A DNA stretch of 64,000 bases from Roseburia sp. (GTDB lineage: Bacteria > Bacillota > Clostridia > Oscillospirales > Ruminococcaceae): assembly GCA_023666265.1 (NCBI GenBank), contig JAMPCH010000001.1, positions 1 to 64,000 on the forward strand. Direction: 5' to 3'. A program made the translations under genes and the position numbers. The notes under the pieces were generated by a model. The model was not told where the DNA came from, did not search any database, and was given only the letters and a program-made list of their open reading frames with translations. Positions 53,070 through 63,663 of this stretch are shown piece by piece; position 1 is the first letter of the stretch; every line of letters starts with the position of its first letter.

Positions 53070-53077
53070 GGAGATAA

Positions 53078-53242
53078 TAAACCTCCTCGGGAACTTTCGG
53101 AATGCTGAATGACGCAGGATTTTTTGCGCTGTGGTTTGTCGGGTTTCCGCAGGAATACTGTATGTATTTCAAGGAAAGCCGGCAAAGCACAGCACAAAAA
53201 AGACAAGTCAGGCGGCGTTTCGGAAGTTTCCGAGGTGGTTTA
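53078..53242 (+). repeat. MITE-like element, full-length copy, in the sugar transferase leader
   Basis: 165 bp bounded by inverted repeats beginning TAAACC(T/A)CCTCGG(G/A)AACTT and ending with the complement, so each end reads TA-AACC. The interior folds on itself: GCTGTG...TTTCC (53129-53149) pairs 19 of 21 positions with GGAAA...CACAGC (about 53173-53193). No coding frame fits. Ends 24 bp before the ATG of the next gene. Confidence 0.78.
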
Positions 53243-53266
53243 ACCTAAAGAAAGGAAGGAACGGTC

Positions 53267-54670
53267 ATGAAACAAAACGGAACGAATATAAAGCGCTTTG
53301 TGATCTTTCTGAACGCTCTTTTTCAGATATTGTTATGTACCTCCGCATTTGCCTACGTATGGGAGAAATACTATAATTTACAGCTCGGGAATTTTTTCTT
53401 TAAAAACGGGAACATTGTTTTCTGCTTTTTATACGCCGTGATTTATTTCATACTGATCGAGCTTTACGGCGGCTTTCGCCTCGGGAGCTTACGGATCACG
53501 GATTCGGTCTTTTCACACGTGATCGCGCTGATCTTTACCGATTTGATCGCTTATTTACAGATCTGTATGATGGCGAAGGCGTTCTTAAATCCCGCGCCTC
53601 TGTTTTTGACGTTAGTCCCCGACGCGATCGCGCTTTTGATCTGGAATATTTACATTCATCGGAATTTCGCGCGGCTTTTCCCGCCGAAAAAGATGATCCT
53701 CGTTTACGCGAATAAGTCCGCGCGGTCGCTAGTGTATAAAATGAGTAAGCGCTATGATAAATTTATCATCTGCGCGGCGATCAACGTGGACGAGGGGTTT
53801 GAGCGGATCGCGTCCTGTATTACGGATTATGACGCGGTCGTGATCTGTGATACGCCGAACGAGATCCGAAACGATATTTTAAAATTCTGTTTTAAGCATC
53901 GGATCGTCGCATACGTTACGCCGAAGATCTCCGACATTCTGATCCGCGGCTCGGAGGAACTGCATATCCTCGATACGCCGCTCTTGGTCTCGCGGAATTT
54001 CGGCGCGAAGCTCGAACAAAGAATTTTAAAGCGAATGTTTGATCTTACCGTTTCGTTTTTGGCGCTCGTCTTTCTCTCGCCGTTCCTCGCCGCCGCCGCG
54101 ATCGCGGTCAAGGCTCAGGACGGAGGTCCCGTGATCTATAAACAAAGGCGACTTACATACGGCGGACGGACGTTCGAGCTCTATAAATTCCGCTCAATGA
54201 TCGTCGACGCGGAAAAAGACGGACAGGCGCGGCTCGCCGCCGAAGGAGACAGCCGTATCACCCCCGTCGGGGCGTTCCTACGTAAAACACGGCTGGACGA
54301 GCTTCCTCAGCTTTTAAACATTTTAAAGGGAGAGATGTCGATCGTCGGTCCGCGCCCCGAGCGTCCCGAGATCGCCGAGGAGTATGAGGATTCGATCCCC
54401 GAGTTTAGCTTTCGCCTGAATGCGAAGGCGGGCTTAACGGGCTATGCTCAAGTCATGGGGAAGTATAATACGACGCCCTATGATAAGTTAAAGCTCGATC
54501 TGATCTATATTGAGAATTTTTCGCTCCTTCTCGACCTAAAGATCATTATGATGACGATCAAGACGATCTTTGAAAAGGAAAGCACGGAGGGGATCGACGA
54601 AAACGCCCTCAACGCGATGGATCTGAGCTATCGCGAAGAAGCGCAGAGCCCGGCGGAGCTTAAGGTTTAG
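53267..54670 (+). CDS. exopolysaccharide polyprenyl glycosylphosphotransferase
   Basis: Membrane enzyme that starts repeat-unit synthesis of an extracellular polysaccharide by moving a sugar-1-phosphate from UDP-sugar to undecaprenyl phosphate (WbaP/WcaJ type). The N-terminal part has four or five hydrophobic segments (to ~residue 130) and a Rossmann-like middle; the bacterial sugar transferase domain starts at KRMFDLTVSFLALVFLSPF (~263) and has QRRLTYGGRTFELYKFRSM, the DELPQLLNILKGEMSIVGPRPERPE core and AGLTGYAQVMGKY. It has 467 residues. No other polysaccharide genes are adjacent. Confidence 0.9.
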   Translation: MKQNGTNIKRFVIFLNALFQILLCTSAFAYVWEKYYNLQLGNFFFKNGNIVFCFLYAVIYFILIELYGGFRLGSLRITDSVFSHVIALIFTDLIAYLQICMMAKAFLNPAPLFLTLVPDAIALLIWNIYIHRNFARLFPPKKMILVYANKSARSLVYKMSKRYDKFIICAAINVDEGFERIASCITDYDAVVICDTPNEIRNDILKFCFKHRIVAYVTPKISDILIRGSEELHILDTPLLVSRNFGAKLEQRILKRMFDLTVSFLALVFLSPFLAAAAIAVKAQDGGPVIYKQRRLTYGGRTFELYKFRSMIVDAEKDGQARLAAEGDSRITPVGAFLRKTRLDELPQLLNILKGEMSIVGPRPERPEIAEEYEDSIPEFSFRLNAKAGLTGYAQVMGKYNTTPYDKLKLDLIYIENFSLLLDLKIIMMTIKTIFEKESTEGIDENALNAMDLSYREEAQSPAELKV

Positions 54671-54683
54671 CGGCGGGGGATCG

Positions 54684-54702
54684 CGCCTTCCCCAAAAAAA
54701 TT
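54684..54702 (+). repeat. post-stop repeat motif, copy 3
   Basis: CGCCTTCCCCAAAAAAATT 14 bases after the sugar transferase stop, preceded by GGCG that can pair with CGCC. Confidence 0.55.
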
Positions 54703-54821
54703 AACGATCATTAAATCGCCCTATATATAAAATGGTATATTCTTTATATTTGCCGGAATTTTTTTCGGCTTTTTTCTTTTCGTCTTAAACGGTAAATTTT
54801 TCAAAATTTTAAAAAAACACC

Positions 54822-54850
54822 TTGACAAATGGAAATATTTGATGTATAAT
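54822..54850 (+). promoter_or_regulatory. promoter of rpoBC
   Basis: TTGACA (54822-54827), 17-bp spacer, TATAAT (54845-54850), a perfect consensus. Leader of about 80 nt to the rpoB ATG. Confidence 0.9.
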
Positions 54851-54935
54851 AAAATACTGAATTATAATGGGTGTAGTAACGAAAAGCGGTAAAATACGCC
54901 CGTGTTTTCAAAAATTTAAGGAGTGATTTAAGCCA

Positions 54936-57900
54936 ATGGTCAATGTTAAACCGGTACAGCTCGGCAATATTACCCGAATGAGTTTTTCAAAGATCAATGA
55001 GGTTATCGATATGCCGAACCTCATCGAGATCCAAAAAAATTCATACAAATGGTTTCTTGACGAGGGGATCAAAGAGGTCTTTAACGACATTTCTTCGATC
55101 ACCGACTCAAACGGAAAATTGGTTTTGAGTTTCGTAGACTATCGGATCGACGAAAATCCGAAGTATACGATCGAGGAATGTAAGGAACGGGACGTTACCT
55201 ACGCTGCGCCGTTGCGTGTAAAAGCGCACCTCAGAAACGAGGAGACCGGCGAGGTCGCGGAGAGCGAAATCTTTATGGGCGATTTCCCGCTCATGACCGA
55301 TAGCGGTACTTTCGTGATCAATGGGGCGGAGCGCGTTATCGTATCTCAGCTCGTTCGTTCCCCCGGCGTCTATTTTGGTTTTGATTATGATAAGACCGGG
55401 AAAAAGCTTTTCACTTCTCAGGTGATCCCGAACCGCGGTGCGTGGCTCGAATACGAAATGGATTCGAACGACGTTTTTTATGTTCGGATCGATAAAAACA
55501 GGAAGATCCCCGCGACGACCTTAGTCCGCGCCCTCGGTAAGGGAACGGACGAGGAGCTGATCGGGCTTTTTGGCGACGACGAACGGATCCGTCAGACGAT
55601 CCAGCAGAAGGATTCCACCAAAAATAAGGAGGAAGCGCTTCTCGAGGTCTATAAAAAGCTTCGTCCGGGCGAGCCGCCGACGGTCGATTCCGCCGAAACG
55701 CATCTGAACAACCTCTTTTTTGACGCAAAGCGCTATGATCTTTCGCGCTTCGGTCGCTATAAATTCAATAAAAAGCTCGGTGTTTCGAGCCGTATTATCG
55801 GGCATAGGCTCGCACAGCCGGCGGTCGATCCGCTGACCGGCGAGATCCTCGCCGAGGCGGGCGAGATCGTCACGACCGAAAAGGGCTTCGCGATCGAACA
55901 GGCGGGGATCGGCGAGGTCTTCCTCGACGTGGAGGAAAATCTCGTAAAGGTCATCGGAAATCGCATGGTCGATATTGCGCCGTATATTCCCGCCGAGATC
56001 GACGCGGAGGCTTGTGGGATCAACGAAAAGGTCTTTTATCCCGAGCTGATGCGTATCCTCGACGAAAACGACTCCGTCGAGGACATTAAAACCGCGCTCC
56101 GTCAAAACGCGGACGTTCTCGTCCCGAAGCATATCACGCTCGAGGATATTTTCGCGAGTGTAAGTTATTTCATCAATCTTTGTGAAGGCGTCGGGATGGT
56201 CGACGACATCGACCACCTCGGGAATCGCCGTATCCGCTCGGTCGGTGAGCTTCTTCAAAACCAGTTTCGGATCGGCTTTACGAGAATGGAGCGCGTGATC
56301 CGCGAGCGGATCGGACTTCAACAGGATACCGAGAAGATCTCTCTCGGAAATCTCGTCAATATCCGTCCCGTGGTCGCGGCGATCAAGGAATTTTTCGGTT
56401 CTTCTCCGCTGTCACAGTTCATGGATCAGAATAACCCATTAGCCGAGCTTACGCATAAGCGTCGTCTCTCCGCGCTTGGTCCGGGCGGACTTTCGCGTGA
56501 CCGCGCGGGCTTTGAGGTGCGCGACGTTCACTATTCTCATTACGGGCGTATGTGTCCGATCGAGACGCCGGAAGGACCGAACATCGGCTTGATCTCTTAT
56601 CTCGCGTCATTCGCGCGGATCAATAAATACGGCTTTATCGAAGCGCCTTATCGAAAGGTCGATAAGGCGACGGGGAAGGTACTCGACGAGGTCGTCTATA
56701 TGACGGCGGATGTCGAAGACCTTTATACCATTGCCCAGGCGAACGAACCGCTCGACGAAAACGGCTGTTTCGCGAGAAAGCGCGTTACCGCGCGGCGCAG
56801 GGACGAGATCCTCGAGGTCGAGCGCGATCTGGTGGATTTCATGGACGTTTCGCCGAAGATGGTCGTTTCCGTCGCGACGGCGATGATCCCGTTCCTCGAG
56901 AACGATGACGCGAACCGCGCGCTCATGGGCGCGAATATGCAGCGTCAGGCTGTCCCGCTGATGGTAACGGAGCATCCGCTGATCGGAACGGGCATGGAAT
57001 ATAAGGCGGCAGTCGATTCCGGCGTTTGTGTCCTCGCGAAGGAGAACGGCGTTGTAACAAAGGTATGCGCCGACGAGATCGTCGTTAAGGACGAGGTCGG
57101 TCAGGATCACCGCTATAAGCTGATCAAATTTAAGCGTTCAAACCAAGGCACTTGCGTAAATCAGCGACCGATCGTTTCAAAGGGCGATACGGTTAAGATC
57201 GGTCAAGTGCTCGCGGACGGTCCCGCGACCTCCGAGGGCGAGATCTCGCTCGGGAAGAACGCGCTGATCGGGTTTATGACCTGGGAGGGTTATAACTACG
57301 AGGACGCGGTTTTGATCAATGAAAAACTGGTCTATAACGATACCTATACCTCTATTCATATCGAAGAATATGAGCTGGAATGTCGCGATACGAAGCTCGG
57401 CGCGGAGGAGATCACCCGCGATATCCCGAACCTGAGCGAGGACGCGCTGAAGGATCTCGACGAACAGGGGATCATTCGTATCGGCGCGGAGGTTCACTCC
57501 GGCGATATTCTAGTCGGGAAGGTCGCGCCGAAGGGCGAGACCGAGCTTACCGCCGAGGAAAGATTGCTTCGCGCGATCTTCGGCGAAAAGGCGCGGGAGG
57601 TTCGCGACAGCTCTCTTCGCGTACCGCACGGCGAAAGCGGCGTGATCGTCGACGTAAAGGTATTTACGAGGGAGAATTGCGACGAGCTCGCGGCGGGCGT
57701 GAATATGGTCGTTCGCTGTTATATCGCTCAGAAAAGAAAGATCTCCGTCGGGGATAAAATGGCGGGTCGCCACGGGAACAAGGGCGTCGTCTCCCGTATC
57801 CTTCACCAAGAGGATATGCCGTTCCTACCGGACGGGACGCCGCTCGATATTGTATTAAACCCGCTCGGCGTACCGTCGCGTATGAATATCGGACAGGTAC

Positions 57901-58727
57901 TCGAGGTACATTTGGGCTACGCGGCGAAGGCGCTCGACTGGCGGATCATGACGCCCGTATTCGACGGCGCGCATGAGGAGGATATCCGCGCTTGCTTTGA
58001 GCTTGCGGAGTCACAGCGCGAGAACTATCGCGAAAAGGACGGTCCCGAGATCGATTTCTCAAAGATCCCGATGACCCCCGAGGCGAAGACCCAGCTTACG
58101 GACGGACGAACCGGCGAAAAGTTCGACAGCCTCGTAACCGTAGGGTATATGTACTATTTAAAGCTTCACCACCTGGTCGACGATAAGATCCACGCGCGCT
58201 CGACCGGTCCTTATTCGCTTGTAACACAACAGCCGCTCGGCGGTAAGGCGCAGTTCGGCGGTCAGCGCTTCGGCGAAATGGAGGTATGGGCGCTTGAGGC
58301 ATACGGCGCGGCTTATACGCTCCAAGAGATCCTTACGGTCAAGTCGGACGATATCGTCGGGCGCGTAAAGACCTATGAAGCGATCGTAAAGGGCGAAAAC
58401 GTCCCGAAGCCGGGCGTTCCCGAGTCGTTTAAGGTCCTTATAAAAGAGCTCCAGTCGCTCGGTCTCGATGTAAAGGTCCTCGACGAGAATAACGAGGAGA
58501 TCGATCTAAAGCAGACCTTTGACGACGACGATATGGGGACGGTAAGCCCCGAGGACTTTGAGTATGTCGCGGACGAAAACGAAATTGACGCGGCGTTTAT
58601 TCCCGAGGAAATAGACGACGATTATTTCGGCGACGACGACGGCTATGACGAGGACGAGGCTTATGACGACGAAGACGTTTATGATGACGACGAGGAGGAA
58701 CTTGATATGGACGACGACGACGAATGA
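54936..58727 (+). CDS. rpoB: RNA polymerase beta subunit
   Basis: 1263 residues. The rifampicin region reads [20 protein letters not shown] and continues SALGPGG; every classical resistance position shows the sensitive residue. [15 protein letters not shown] and the C-terminal [20 protein letters not shown] are conserved active-site/clamp motifs. The last ~50 residues are an Asp/Glu/Tyr-rich acidic tail (e.g. [19 protein letters not shown]), longer than in model Bacillota. ATG start after TAAGGAG. Unusually, rplJ-rplL are not upstream; a sugar transferase gene is. Confidence 0.97.
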   Translation: MVNVKPVQLGNITRMSFSKINEVIDMPNLIEIQKNSYKWFLDEGIKEVFNDISSITDSNGKLVLSFVDYRIDENPKYTIEECKERDVTYAAPLRVKAHLRNEETGEVAESEIFMGDFPLMTDSGTFVINGAERVIVSQLVRSPGVYFGFDYDKTGKKLFTSQVIPNRGAWLEYEMDSNDVFYVRIDKNRKIPATTLVRALGKGTDEELIGLFGDDERIRQTIQQKDSTKNKEEALLEVYKKLRPGEPPTVDSAETHLNNLFFDAKRYDLSRFGRYKFNKKLGVSSRIIGHRLAQPAVDPLTGEILAEAGEIVTTEKGFAIEQAGIGEVFLDVEENLVKVIGNRMVDIAPYIPAEIDAEACGINEKVFYPELMRILDENDSVEDIKTALRQNADVLVPKHITLEDIFASVSYFINLCEGVGMVDDIDHLGNRRIRSVGELLQNQFRIGFTRMERVIRERIGLQQDTEKISLGNLVNIRPVVAAIKEFFGSSPLSQFMDQNNPLAELTHKRRLSALGPGGLSRDRAGFEVRDVHYSHYGRMCPIETPEGPNIGLISYLASFARINKYGFIEAPYRKVDKATGKVLDEVVYMTADVEDLYTIAQANEPLDENGCFARKRVTARRRDEILEVERDLVDFMDVSPKMVVSVATAMIPFLENDDANRALMGANMQRQAVPLMVTEHPLIGTGMEYKAAVDSGVCVLAKENGVVTKVCADEIVVKDEVGQDHRYKLIKFKRSNQGTCVNQRPIVSKGDTVKIGQVLADGPATSEGEISLGKNALIGFMTWEGYNYEDAVLINEKLVYNDTYTSIHIEEYELECRDTKLGAEEITRDIPNLSEDALKDLDEQGIIRIGAEVHSGDILVGKVAPKGETELTAEERLLRAIFGEKAREVRDSSLRVPHGESGVIVDVKVFTRENCDELAAGVNMVVRCYIAQKRKISVGDKMAGRHGNKGVVSRILHQEDMPFLPDGTPLDIVLNPLGVPSRMNIGQVLEVHLGYAAKALDWRIMTPVFDGAHEEDIRACFELAESQRENYREKDGPEIDFSKIPMTPEAKTQLTDGRTGEKFDSLVTVGYMYYLKLHHLVDDKIHARSTGPYSLVTQQPLGGKAQFGGQRFGEMEVWALEAYGAAYTLQEILTVKSDDIVGRVKTYEAIVKGENVPKPGVPESFKVLIKELQSLGLDVKVLDENNEEIDLKQTFDDDDMGTVSPEDFEYVADENEIDAAFIPEEIDDDYFGDDDGYDEDEAYDDEDVYDDDEEELDMDDDDE

Positions 58728-58792
58728 TTTCGTCCCGTTGTCGGAGAGATTTTACGGCAATCCGAACTTTTAAAGAATTGAGGTTTGTAAAA

Positions 58793-61700
58793 TTGGCATT
58801 TAATGTTTTTGAATCAATGAAAATCGGACTCGCGTCGCCCGAACAGATCCGCGCTTGGAGCTATGGCATTGTGGAACGCCCCGAGACGATCAATTACAGA
58901 ACTCAGAAGCCGGAACGCGACGGCTTATTCTGCGAGCGTATCTTCGGTCCTCAAAAGGATTGGGAGTGCGCCTGCGGGAAATACAAGCGTATTCGTTTTA
59001 AAGGGAAGATCTGTGAGCGTTGCGGCGTTGAGGTCACTCGTAATAAAGTTCGCCGCGAGCGAATGGGTCATATCGAGCTCGCCGCGCCGGTATCGCATAT
59101 TTGGTATTTTAAGGGAACGCCTTCGCGGATCGGACAGGTTCTCGATATTTCGCCGAAGCGCCTCGAGGAGGTATTGTATTTTACGAAATACATCGTTACC
59201 GACCCGGGGACGACGGTGCTTACAAAGGGACAGCTCCTCTCCGAAAAGGAGTACGCCGATATGCGCGAGCGGTATGAGGACGACTTCCGCGCGTCTATGG
59301 GTGCGGAGGCGATCAAGGAGCTTCTCATGGAGATCGACCTCGAAAAGCTCTCCGCCGAGTTAAAGGAGGAGCTTTCGGGGACGCAGCAGGGTCAGAAGCG
59401 CGTTAAGATTTTAAAGCGGCTCGACGTGATCGAGGCGTTTCGCCAAAGCGGGAACAGACCCGAATGGATGATCCTCGACGTCGTACCGGTGATCCCGCCG
59501 GATATTCGACCGATGGTGCTTCTCGACGGCGGACGTTTCGCAACGAGCGACTTAAACGATCTGTACCGTCGCGTGATCAACCGGAACAACCGATTGAAGA
59601 AAATGCTCGAGTTGAAAGCGCCCGACATCATTATCCGTAACGAAAAGCGTATGCTTCAGGAGGCGGTCGACGCTCTGATCGATAACGGAAGGCACGGGAG
59701 AGCGGTCACCGGTCCCTCGAACCGCCCTTTAAAGTCTCTCTCGGATATGTTAAAGGGGAAACAGGGGCGTTTCCGTCAGAATCTGCTCGGGAAGCGCGTC
59801 GACTATTCGGGGCGCTCGGTCATCGTTGTCGGACCGGAGCTGAAAATGGATCAGTGCGGACTTCCCAAGGAAATGGCGATCGAGCTGTTTAAGCCCTTTG
59901 TGATGAAGGAGCTGGTTGCCCGCGGGTTATCGAATAACATTAAAAGCGCCCGTAAAATGGTCGATCGCGCGAAAGACGAGGTATGGGACGTTCTCGAGGA
60001 CGTTATTAAGGATCACCCCGTATTGCTGAACCGCGCGCCGACGCTTCACCGCCTCGGGATCCAAGCGTTCTCGCCCGTGCTTGTCGAGGGACGCGCCATT
60101 AAGCTTCACCCGCTCGTTTGTACCGCGTACAACGCCGACTTTGACGGCGACCAAATGGCGGTTCATCTCCCTCTTTCGGAGGAGGCACAGGACGAGGCGA
60201 GAACGCTTATGCTTGCGGCGAAGAACCTTTTAAAGCCCTCGGACGGGCGCCCCGTTACCGTCCCGACGCAGGATATGGTACTCGGCTCGTATTACCTTAC
60301 GCTTTCTAAGGAAGGCGAGATGGGCGAAGGGAAGATCTTCCGCGACTTTAACGAAGCGCTGATAGCATATCAGGACGGCGTGATCTCGATCCACGCGGCG
60401 ATCAAGGTTCGCGTGATGAAGGAGATCGGCGAGGAGAAGATCCAGCGCCTCATCACCACGACCGTCGGAAAGATCATTTTTAACGAGCATATCCCGCAGG
60501 ATCTCGGCTTTGTAGACAGAAGCAAGCCCGAGAACGCGCTTAACCTCGAGATCGACTTTAAGGTCGACAAGAGTATGCTCGGGAAGATCATAGAAAAATG
60601 TATAAAGATCCACGGTACGGCTATGACCGCTCAGGTACTCGATAAGATCAAGGCGATGGGCTATAAGTATTCGACGAAGGCGGCGATCACGGTCGCGGTC
60701 TGCGACGCGTCTATCCCGCCGCAGAAGAAGCAGATTCTCGAGGATGCCGACGAACAGGTCGCCGAGATCAATAAGAATTTCTCTCGCGGCTTTATCTCGA
60801 ACCAAGAGCGTAAAAACGCCGTTCTCGACGTATGGACGCGCGCGACGAACGAGGTCTCGACTGCGCTGACGAAAAACTTGGATCAGTATAACCCGATCTT
60901 TATGATGGCGGATTCCGGGGCGCGCGGTAGTACGAACCAGATCCGCCAGCTCGCGGGAATGCGCGGACTGATCGCGAATACCTCGGGTGAGACGATCGAG
61001 ATCCCGATCCGCGCGAACTACCGCGAGGGTCTGAACATCATGGAATACTTTATCTCCTCGCGCGGCGCGAGAAAGGGTCTCGCGGACACCGCCCTCAGAA
61101 CGGCGGACTCAGGTTACCTGACTCGTCGTCTTGTCGACGTATCTCAGGAGGTCATCATTCGTATGGAGGACTGCGGGACGGCGGAAGGGATCGACGTTTA
61201 TGAGATCCGCGAGGGGAAAGAGCTGATCGAGTCGTTACAAGAGCGCTTAGTCGGGAGATACCTCGCCGAGGATTTCCTTGACGAAAGCGGAAATGTCCTT
61301 GTATCGAGAGATAAGCTGGTAAATGACGCGGACGCGCAGAAGATCATCGCCTCCGGCGCGAAGACCGTAAAGATCCGCTCCGTTTTGACCTGCGCGGCGA
61401 AGCACGGTGTGTGCGCGCGTTGCTACGGATCGTCGCTCGCGAACGGAAATCCGATCTCGATCGGCGAAGCGGTCGGGATCATCGCGGCGCAGTCGATCGG
61501 CGAGCCGGGTACACAGCTTACCATGAGAACCTTCCATACGGGCGGTATCGCGTCGGCGGAGGATATTACCCAGGGTCTCCCGCGTGTCGAGGAGCTTTTT
61601 GAGAGCCGCAGACCGAAGTCGAGCGCGATCATAACCAAGATCTCGGGGAAAACAAGGTTTGAGGAGATCAAAAAGACGCGTCATGTTGTCGTTACCTCGG

Positions 61701-62332
61701 ACGACGGAAACGAAGAAGCTTATTCCGTACCGTTCGGTTATCGTCTTAAAATTGAGGAAGGCGACTATGTAATGGCGGGCGATCCCTTGACCGAGGGCTC
61801 GATCAATCCGCACGACGTCCTTCTCGTTAAGGGCGAACAGGCTGTACAAAATTATATCATCAGCGAGGTCCAAAAGGTTTATCGCTTACAGGGTGTTGAC
61901 ATCAACGATAAGCATATCGAGGTCATTGTCCGTCAGATGATGCGGAAGGTTCGTGTAGACGAACCGGGGGATTCTTATCTCCTTCCCGCGTCGACGATCG
62001 ATAAAAACGAACTCGTTCGGATCATGGAACAGCTCGACGAGCGGAAGGCGAACGGCGAGGATATTGTTTATCCGACATATTCACCCGTGCTTCTCGGTAT
62101 AACGAAGGCGGCGCTCGCGACGGACAGCTTCTTATCCGCCGCATCCTTCCAAGAGACGACCCGCGTTCTTACGGACGCGGCGATCCACGGAAAGGTCGAT
62201 CCTTTACTCGGCTTAAAGGAAAATGTCATTATCGGGAAGCTGATCCCGGCGGGAACGGGGATGAACGTTCATGTCGAGGCAGAAGCCGAACAAGTCGAGG
62301 CGGCAGAGGAGGAGGTTGCCGAATCCGTCTGA
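58793..62332 (+). CDS. rpoC: RNA polymerase beta' subunit
   Basis: 1179 residues from TTG 58793 ([20 protein letters not shown], read as Met), with GAGGT 8 bases upstream. The frame opens earlier, overlapping the rpoB stop, but those residues have no counterpart in RpoC. Visible are the N-terminal zinc ribbon ([14 protein letters not shown]), the catalytic [16 protein letters not shown] near residue 446, the trigger/bridge region [17 protein letters not shown], and the second zinc site [14 protein letters not shown]. Confidence 0.96.
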   Translation: MAFNVFESMKIGLASPEQIRAWSYGIVERPETINYRTQKPERDGLFCERIFGPQKDWECACGKYKRIRFKGKICERCGVEVTRNKVRRERMGHIELAAPVSHIWYFKGTPSRIGQVLDISPKRLEEVLYFTKYIVTDPGTTVLTKGQLLSEKEYADMRERYEDDFRASMGAEAIKELLMEIDLEKLSAELKEELSGTQQGQKRVKILKRLDVIEAFRQSGNRPEWMILDVVPVIPPDIRPMVLLDGGRFATSDLNDLYRRVINRNNRLKKMLELKAPDIIIRNEKRMLQEAVDALIDNGRHGRAVTGPSNRPLKSLSDMLKGKQGRFRQNLLGKRVDYSGRSVIVVGPELKMDQCGLPKEMAIELFKPFVMKELVARGLSNNIKSARKMVDRAKDEVWDVLEDVIKDHPVLLNRAPTLHRLGIQAFSPVLVEGRAIKLHPLVCTAYNADFDGDQMAVHLPLSEEAQDEARTLMLAAKNLLKPSDGRPVTVPTQDMVLGSYYLTLSKEGEMGEGKIFRDFNEALIAYQDGVISIHAAIKVRVMKEIGEEKIQRLITTTVGKIIFNEHIPQDLGFVDRSKPENALNLEIDFKVDKSMLGKIIEKCIKIHGTAMTAQVLDKIKAMGYKYSTKAAITVAVCDASIPPQKKQILEDADEQVAEINKNFSRGFISNQERKNAVLDVWTRATNEVSTALTKNLDQYNPIFMMADSGARGSTNQIRQLAGMRGLIANTSGETIEIPIRANYREGLNIMEYFISSRGARKGLADTALRTADSGYLTRRLVDVSQEVIIRMEDCGTAEGIDVYEIREGKELIESLQERLVGRYLAEDFLDESGNVLVSRDKLVNDADAQKIIASGAKTVKIRSVLTCAAKHGVCARCYGSSLANGNPISIGEAVGIIAAQSIGEPGTQLTMRTFHTGGIASAEDITQGLPRVEELFESRRPKSSAIITKISGKTRFEEIKKTRHVVVTSDDGNEEAYSVPFGYRLKIEEGDYVMAGDPLTEGSINPHDVLLVKGEQAVQNYIISEVQKVYRLQGVDINDKHIEVIVRQMMRKVRVDEPGDSYLLPASTIDKNELVRIMEQLDERKANGEDIVYPTYSPVLLGITKAALATDSFLSAASFQETTRVLTDAAIHGKVDPLLGLKENVIIGKLIPAGTGMNVHVEAEAEQVEAAEEEVAESV

Positions 62333-62449
62333 TCGTCTCGTTCCGAGATCAGGATTTACGGAACACGGCTTCACGGGAAATTACAGCGAGGATCGCGGGA
62401 GGCGATTGTCAAAAATAAATAAAAAAACCGCAAATTATTCATTAAAAAT

Positions 62450-62508
62450 GGCAAAAGCTACAATCTTTTCGAGGAAAAACGGAAAGTATTGACTTTTGCC
62501 TTTTTTTT
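62450..62508 (+). terminator. putative rpoC terminator overlapping the rpsL promoter
   Basis: GGCAAAAG (62450-62457) pairs with CTTTTGCC (62493-62500), followed by eight Ts. The 35-base loop contains a further small CTTTTC/GAAAAAC pairing. The right arm shares bases with the -35 and spacer of the next promoter. Confidence 0.55.
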
Positions 62509-62517
62509 GTATATAAT
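62489..62517 (+). promoter_or_regulatory. promoter of the rpsL-rpsG-fusA (str) operon
   Basis: TTGACT (62489-62494), 17-bp spacer, TATAAT (62512-62517). Confidence 0.85.
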
Positions 62518-62572
62518 ATTGAGTGTTCGGGACATTGCGCCCGAATGATATTTTTATTTTGGAGGTGAAATA

Positions 62573-63001
62573 ATGCCAACCTTTAACCAGCTCGTAAGAA
62601 AGGGCAGAGAGGTATCCGAAAAGAAGTCGAAGGCTCCGGCGCTCTTAAAGGGATTAAATACCCTTAAAAAGACCCCGACCGACGTTACTGCGCCGCAAAA
62701 ACGCGGAGTTTGTACCGCGGTAAGAACCGCGACCCCGAAGAAGCCGAACTCCGCGATGAGAAAGGTCGCGAGAGTCAGACTTTCCAACGGATACGAGGTT
62801 ACTGCCTATATCCCCGGCATCGGACATAAGCTTCAGGAACACAGCGTTGTCTTGATCAGAGGCGGACGTGTTAAGGACTTACCCGGCGTGCGTTATCATA
62901 TCGTTCGCGGTACGCTCGACGCACAGGGCGTAGACGGAAGAATGCAGGGTAGATCCAAGTACGGCGCGAAGCGTCCGAAGGCTGGTGCGAAAAAGGCGTA
63001 A
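62573..63001 (+). CDS. rpsL: 30S ribosomal protein S12
   Basis: 142-residue decoding-centre protein. [13 protein letters not shown] starts the protein, and the loops around [11 protein letters not shown] and [14 protein letters not shown] carry the wild-type lysines whose replacement gives streptomycin resistance. GGAGGTGA lies 6 bases before the ATG. Confidence 0.97.
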   Translation: MPTFNQLVRKGREVSEKKSKAPALLKGLNTLKKTPTDVTAPQKRGVCTAVRTATPKKPNSAMRKVARVRLSNGYEVTAYIPGIGHKLQEHSVVLIRGGRVKDLPGVRYHIVRGTLDAQGVDGRMQGRSKYGAKRPKAGAKKA

Positions 63002-63150
63002 CTTAAATTTTATTTAAGTAACTTAACTGCCGCATTTGCGGGTGTGACTATATAATAGTGACCCTCGGGATGCACGGCGGGAGGTTAGCGGCGTAAGCCG
63101 CGACGCTTTCGAGTACCGATGATTTTCATTAGCCGCAGTTTGCGGCGCAA
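63002..63150 (+). promoter_or_regulatory. structured rpsL-rpsG intergenic region, possible S7 binding leader
   Basis: Four simple hairpins lie between the two genes: ACTTAAA/TTTAAGT (63001-63019), CCGC/GCGG (63030-63041), GCGGC/GCCGC (63088-63101) and GCCGCA/TGCGGC (63132-63146). In E. coli S7 represses translation by binding the rpsL-rpsG junction, so an autoregulatory site is a reasonable guess; no known S7-site match was confirmed. Confidence 0.4.
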
Positions 63151-63173
63151 GAATTATGAAGGAGGGAAGTAAA

Positions 63174-63644
63174 GTGCCAAGAAGAGGGAATGTACCAAAG
63201 CGTGATGTATTACCGGATCCGCTCTATAATTCGGAGCTTGTGACTCGTTTGATCAATAACATCATGCTTGACGGTAAAAAGGGCGTCGCCCAAAAGATCG
63301 TTTACGGCGCGTTTGAGATCGTAGGCGAAAAGACCGGGAAAGAGCCCTTAGAGGTTTTTGAGCAGGCGATGGAGAACATCATGCCTCAGCTGGAGGTCAA
63401 GGCTCGCCGTGTCGGCGGCGCCACCTATCAGGTCCCGATGGAGGTTCGTCCCGAACGTCGGAGGACCTTGGGCTTAAGATGGATCACCACGTACAGCAGA
63501 GCCAGAAACGAAAAGACCATGAAGGAGAGACTCGCGCACGAGATCCTCGACGCAGTCAACGGACAGGGCGGCTCTTGTAAAAAGCGCGATGATACACACA
63601 GAATGGCGGAAGCGAACAGAGCGTTCGCGCATTATAAGTGGTAA
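63174..63644 (+). CDS. rpsG: 30S ribosomal protein S7
   Basis: Primary 16S rRNA-binding protein of 156 residues, the normal bacterial length. It starts with GTG at 63174 ([20 protein letters not shown]) after GGAGGGAAG; the 18 bases of open frame upstream are not needed. [20 protein letters not shown] and [16 protein letters not shown] are family signatures. Confidence 0.96.
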   Translation: MPRRGNVPKRDVLPDPLYNSELVTRLINNIMLDGKKGVAQKIVYGAFEIVGEKTGKEPLEVFEQAMENIMPQLEVKARRVGGATYQVPMEVRPERRRTLGLRWITTYSRARNEKTMKERLAHEILDAVNGQGGSCKKRDDTHRMAEANRAFAHYKW

Positions 63645-63663
63645 GCAATAGAACGGAGGAAAT

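Noticed and set aside
52869-53112. Two open frames of about 75-79 residues in the gap before the sugar transferase
   Set aside because: No ribosome sites or family resemblance; they overlap a promoter, a terminator-like hairpin and the repeats.
58724-58792. Start of rpoC at the rpoB stop overlap (ATG 58724)
   Set aside because: The added 23 residues have no RpoC counterpart, and TTG 58793 has a proper ribosome site.
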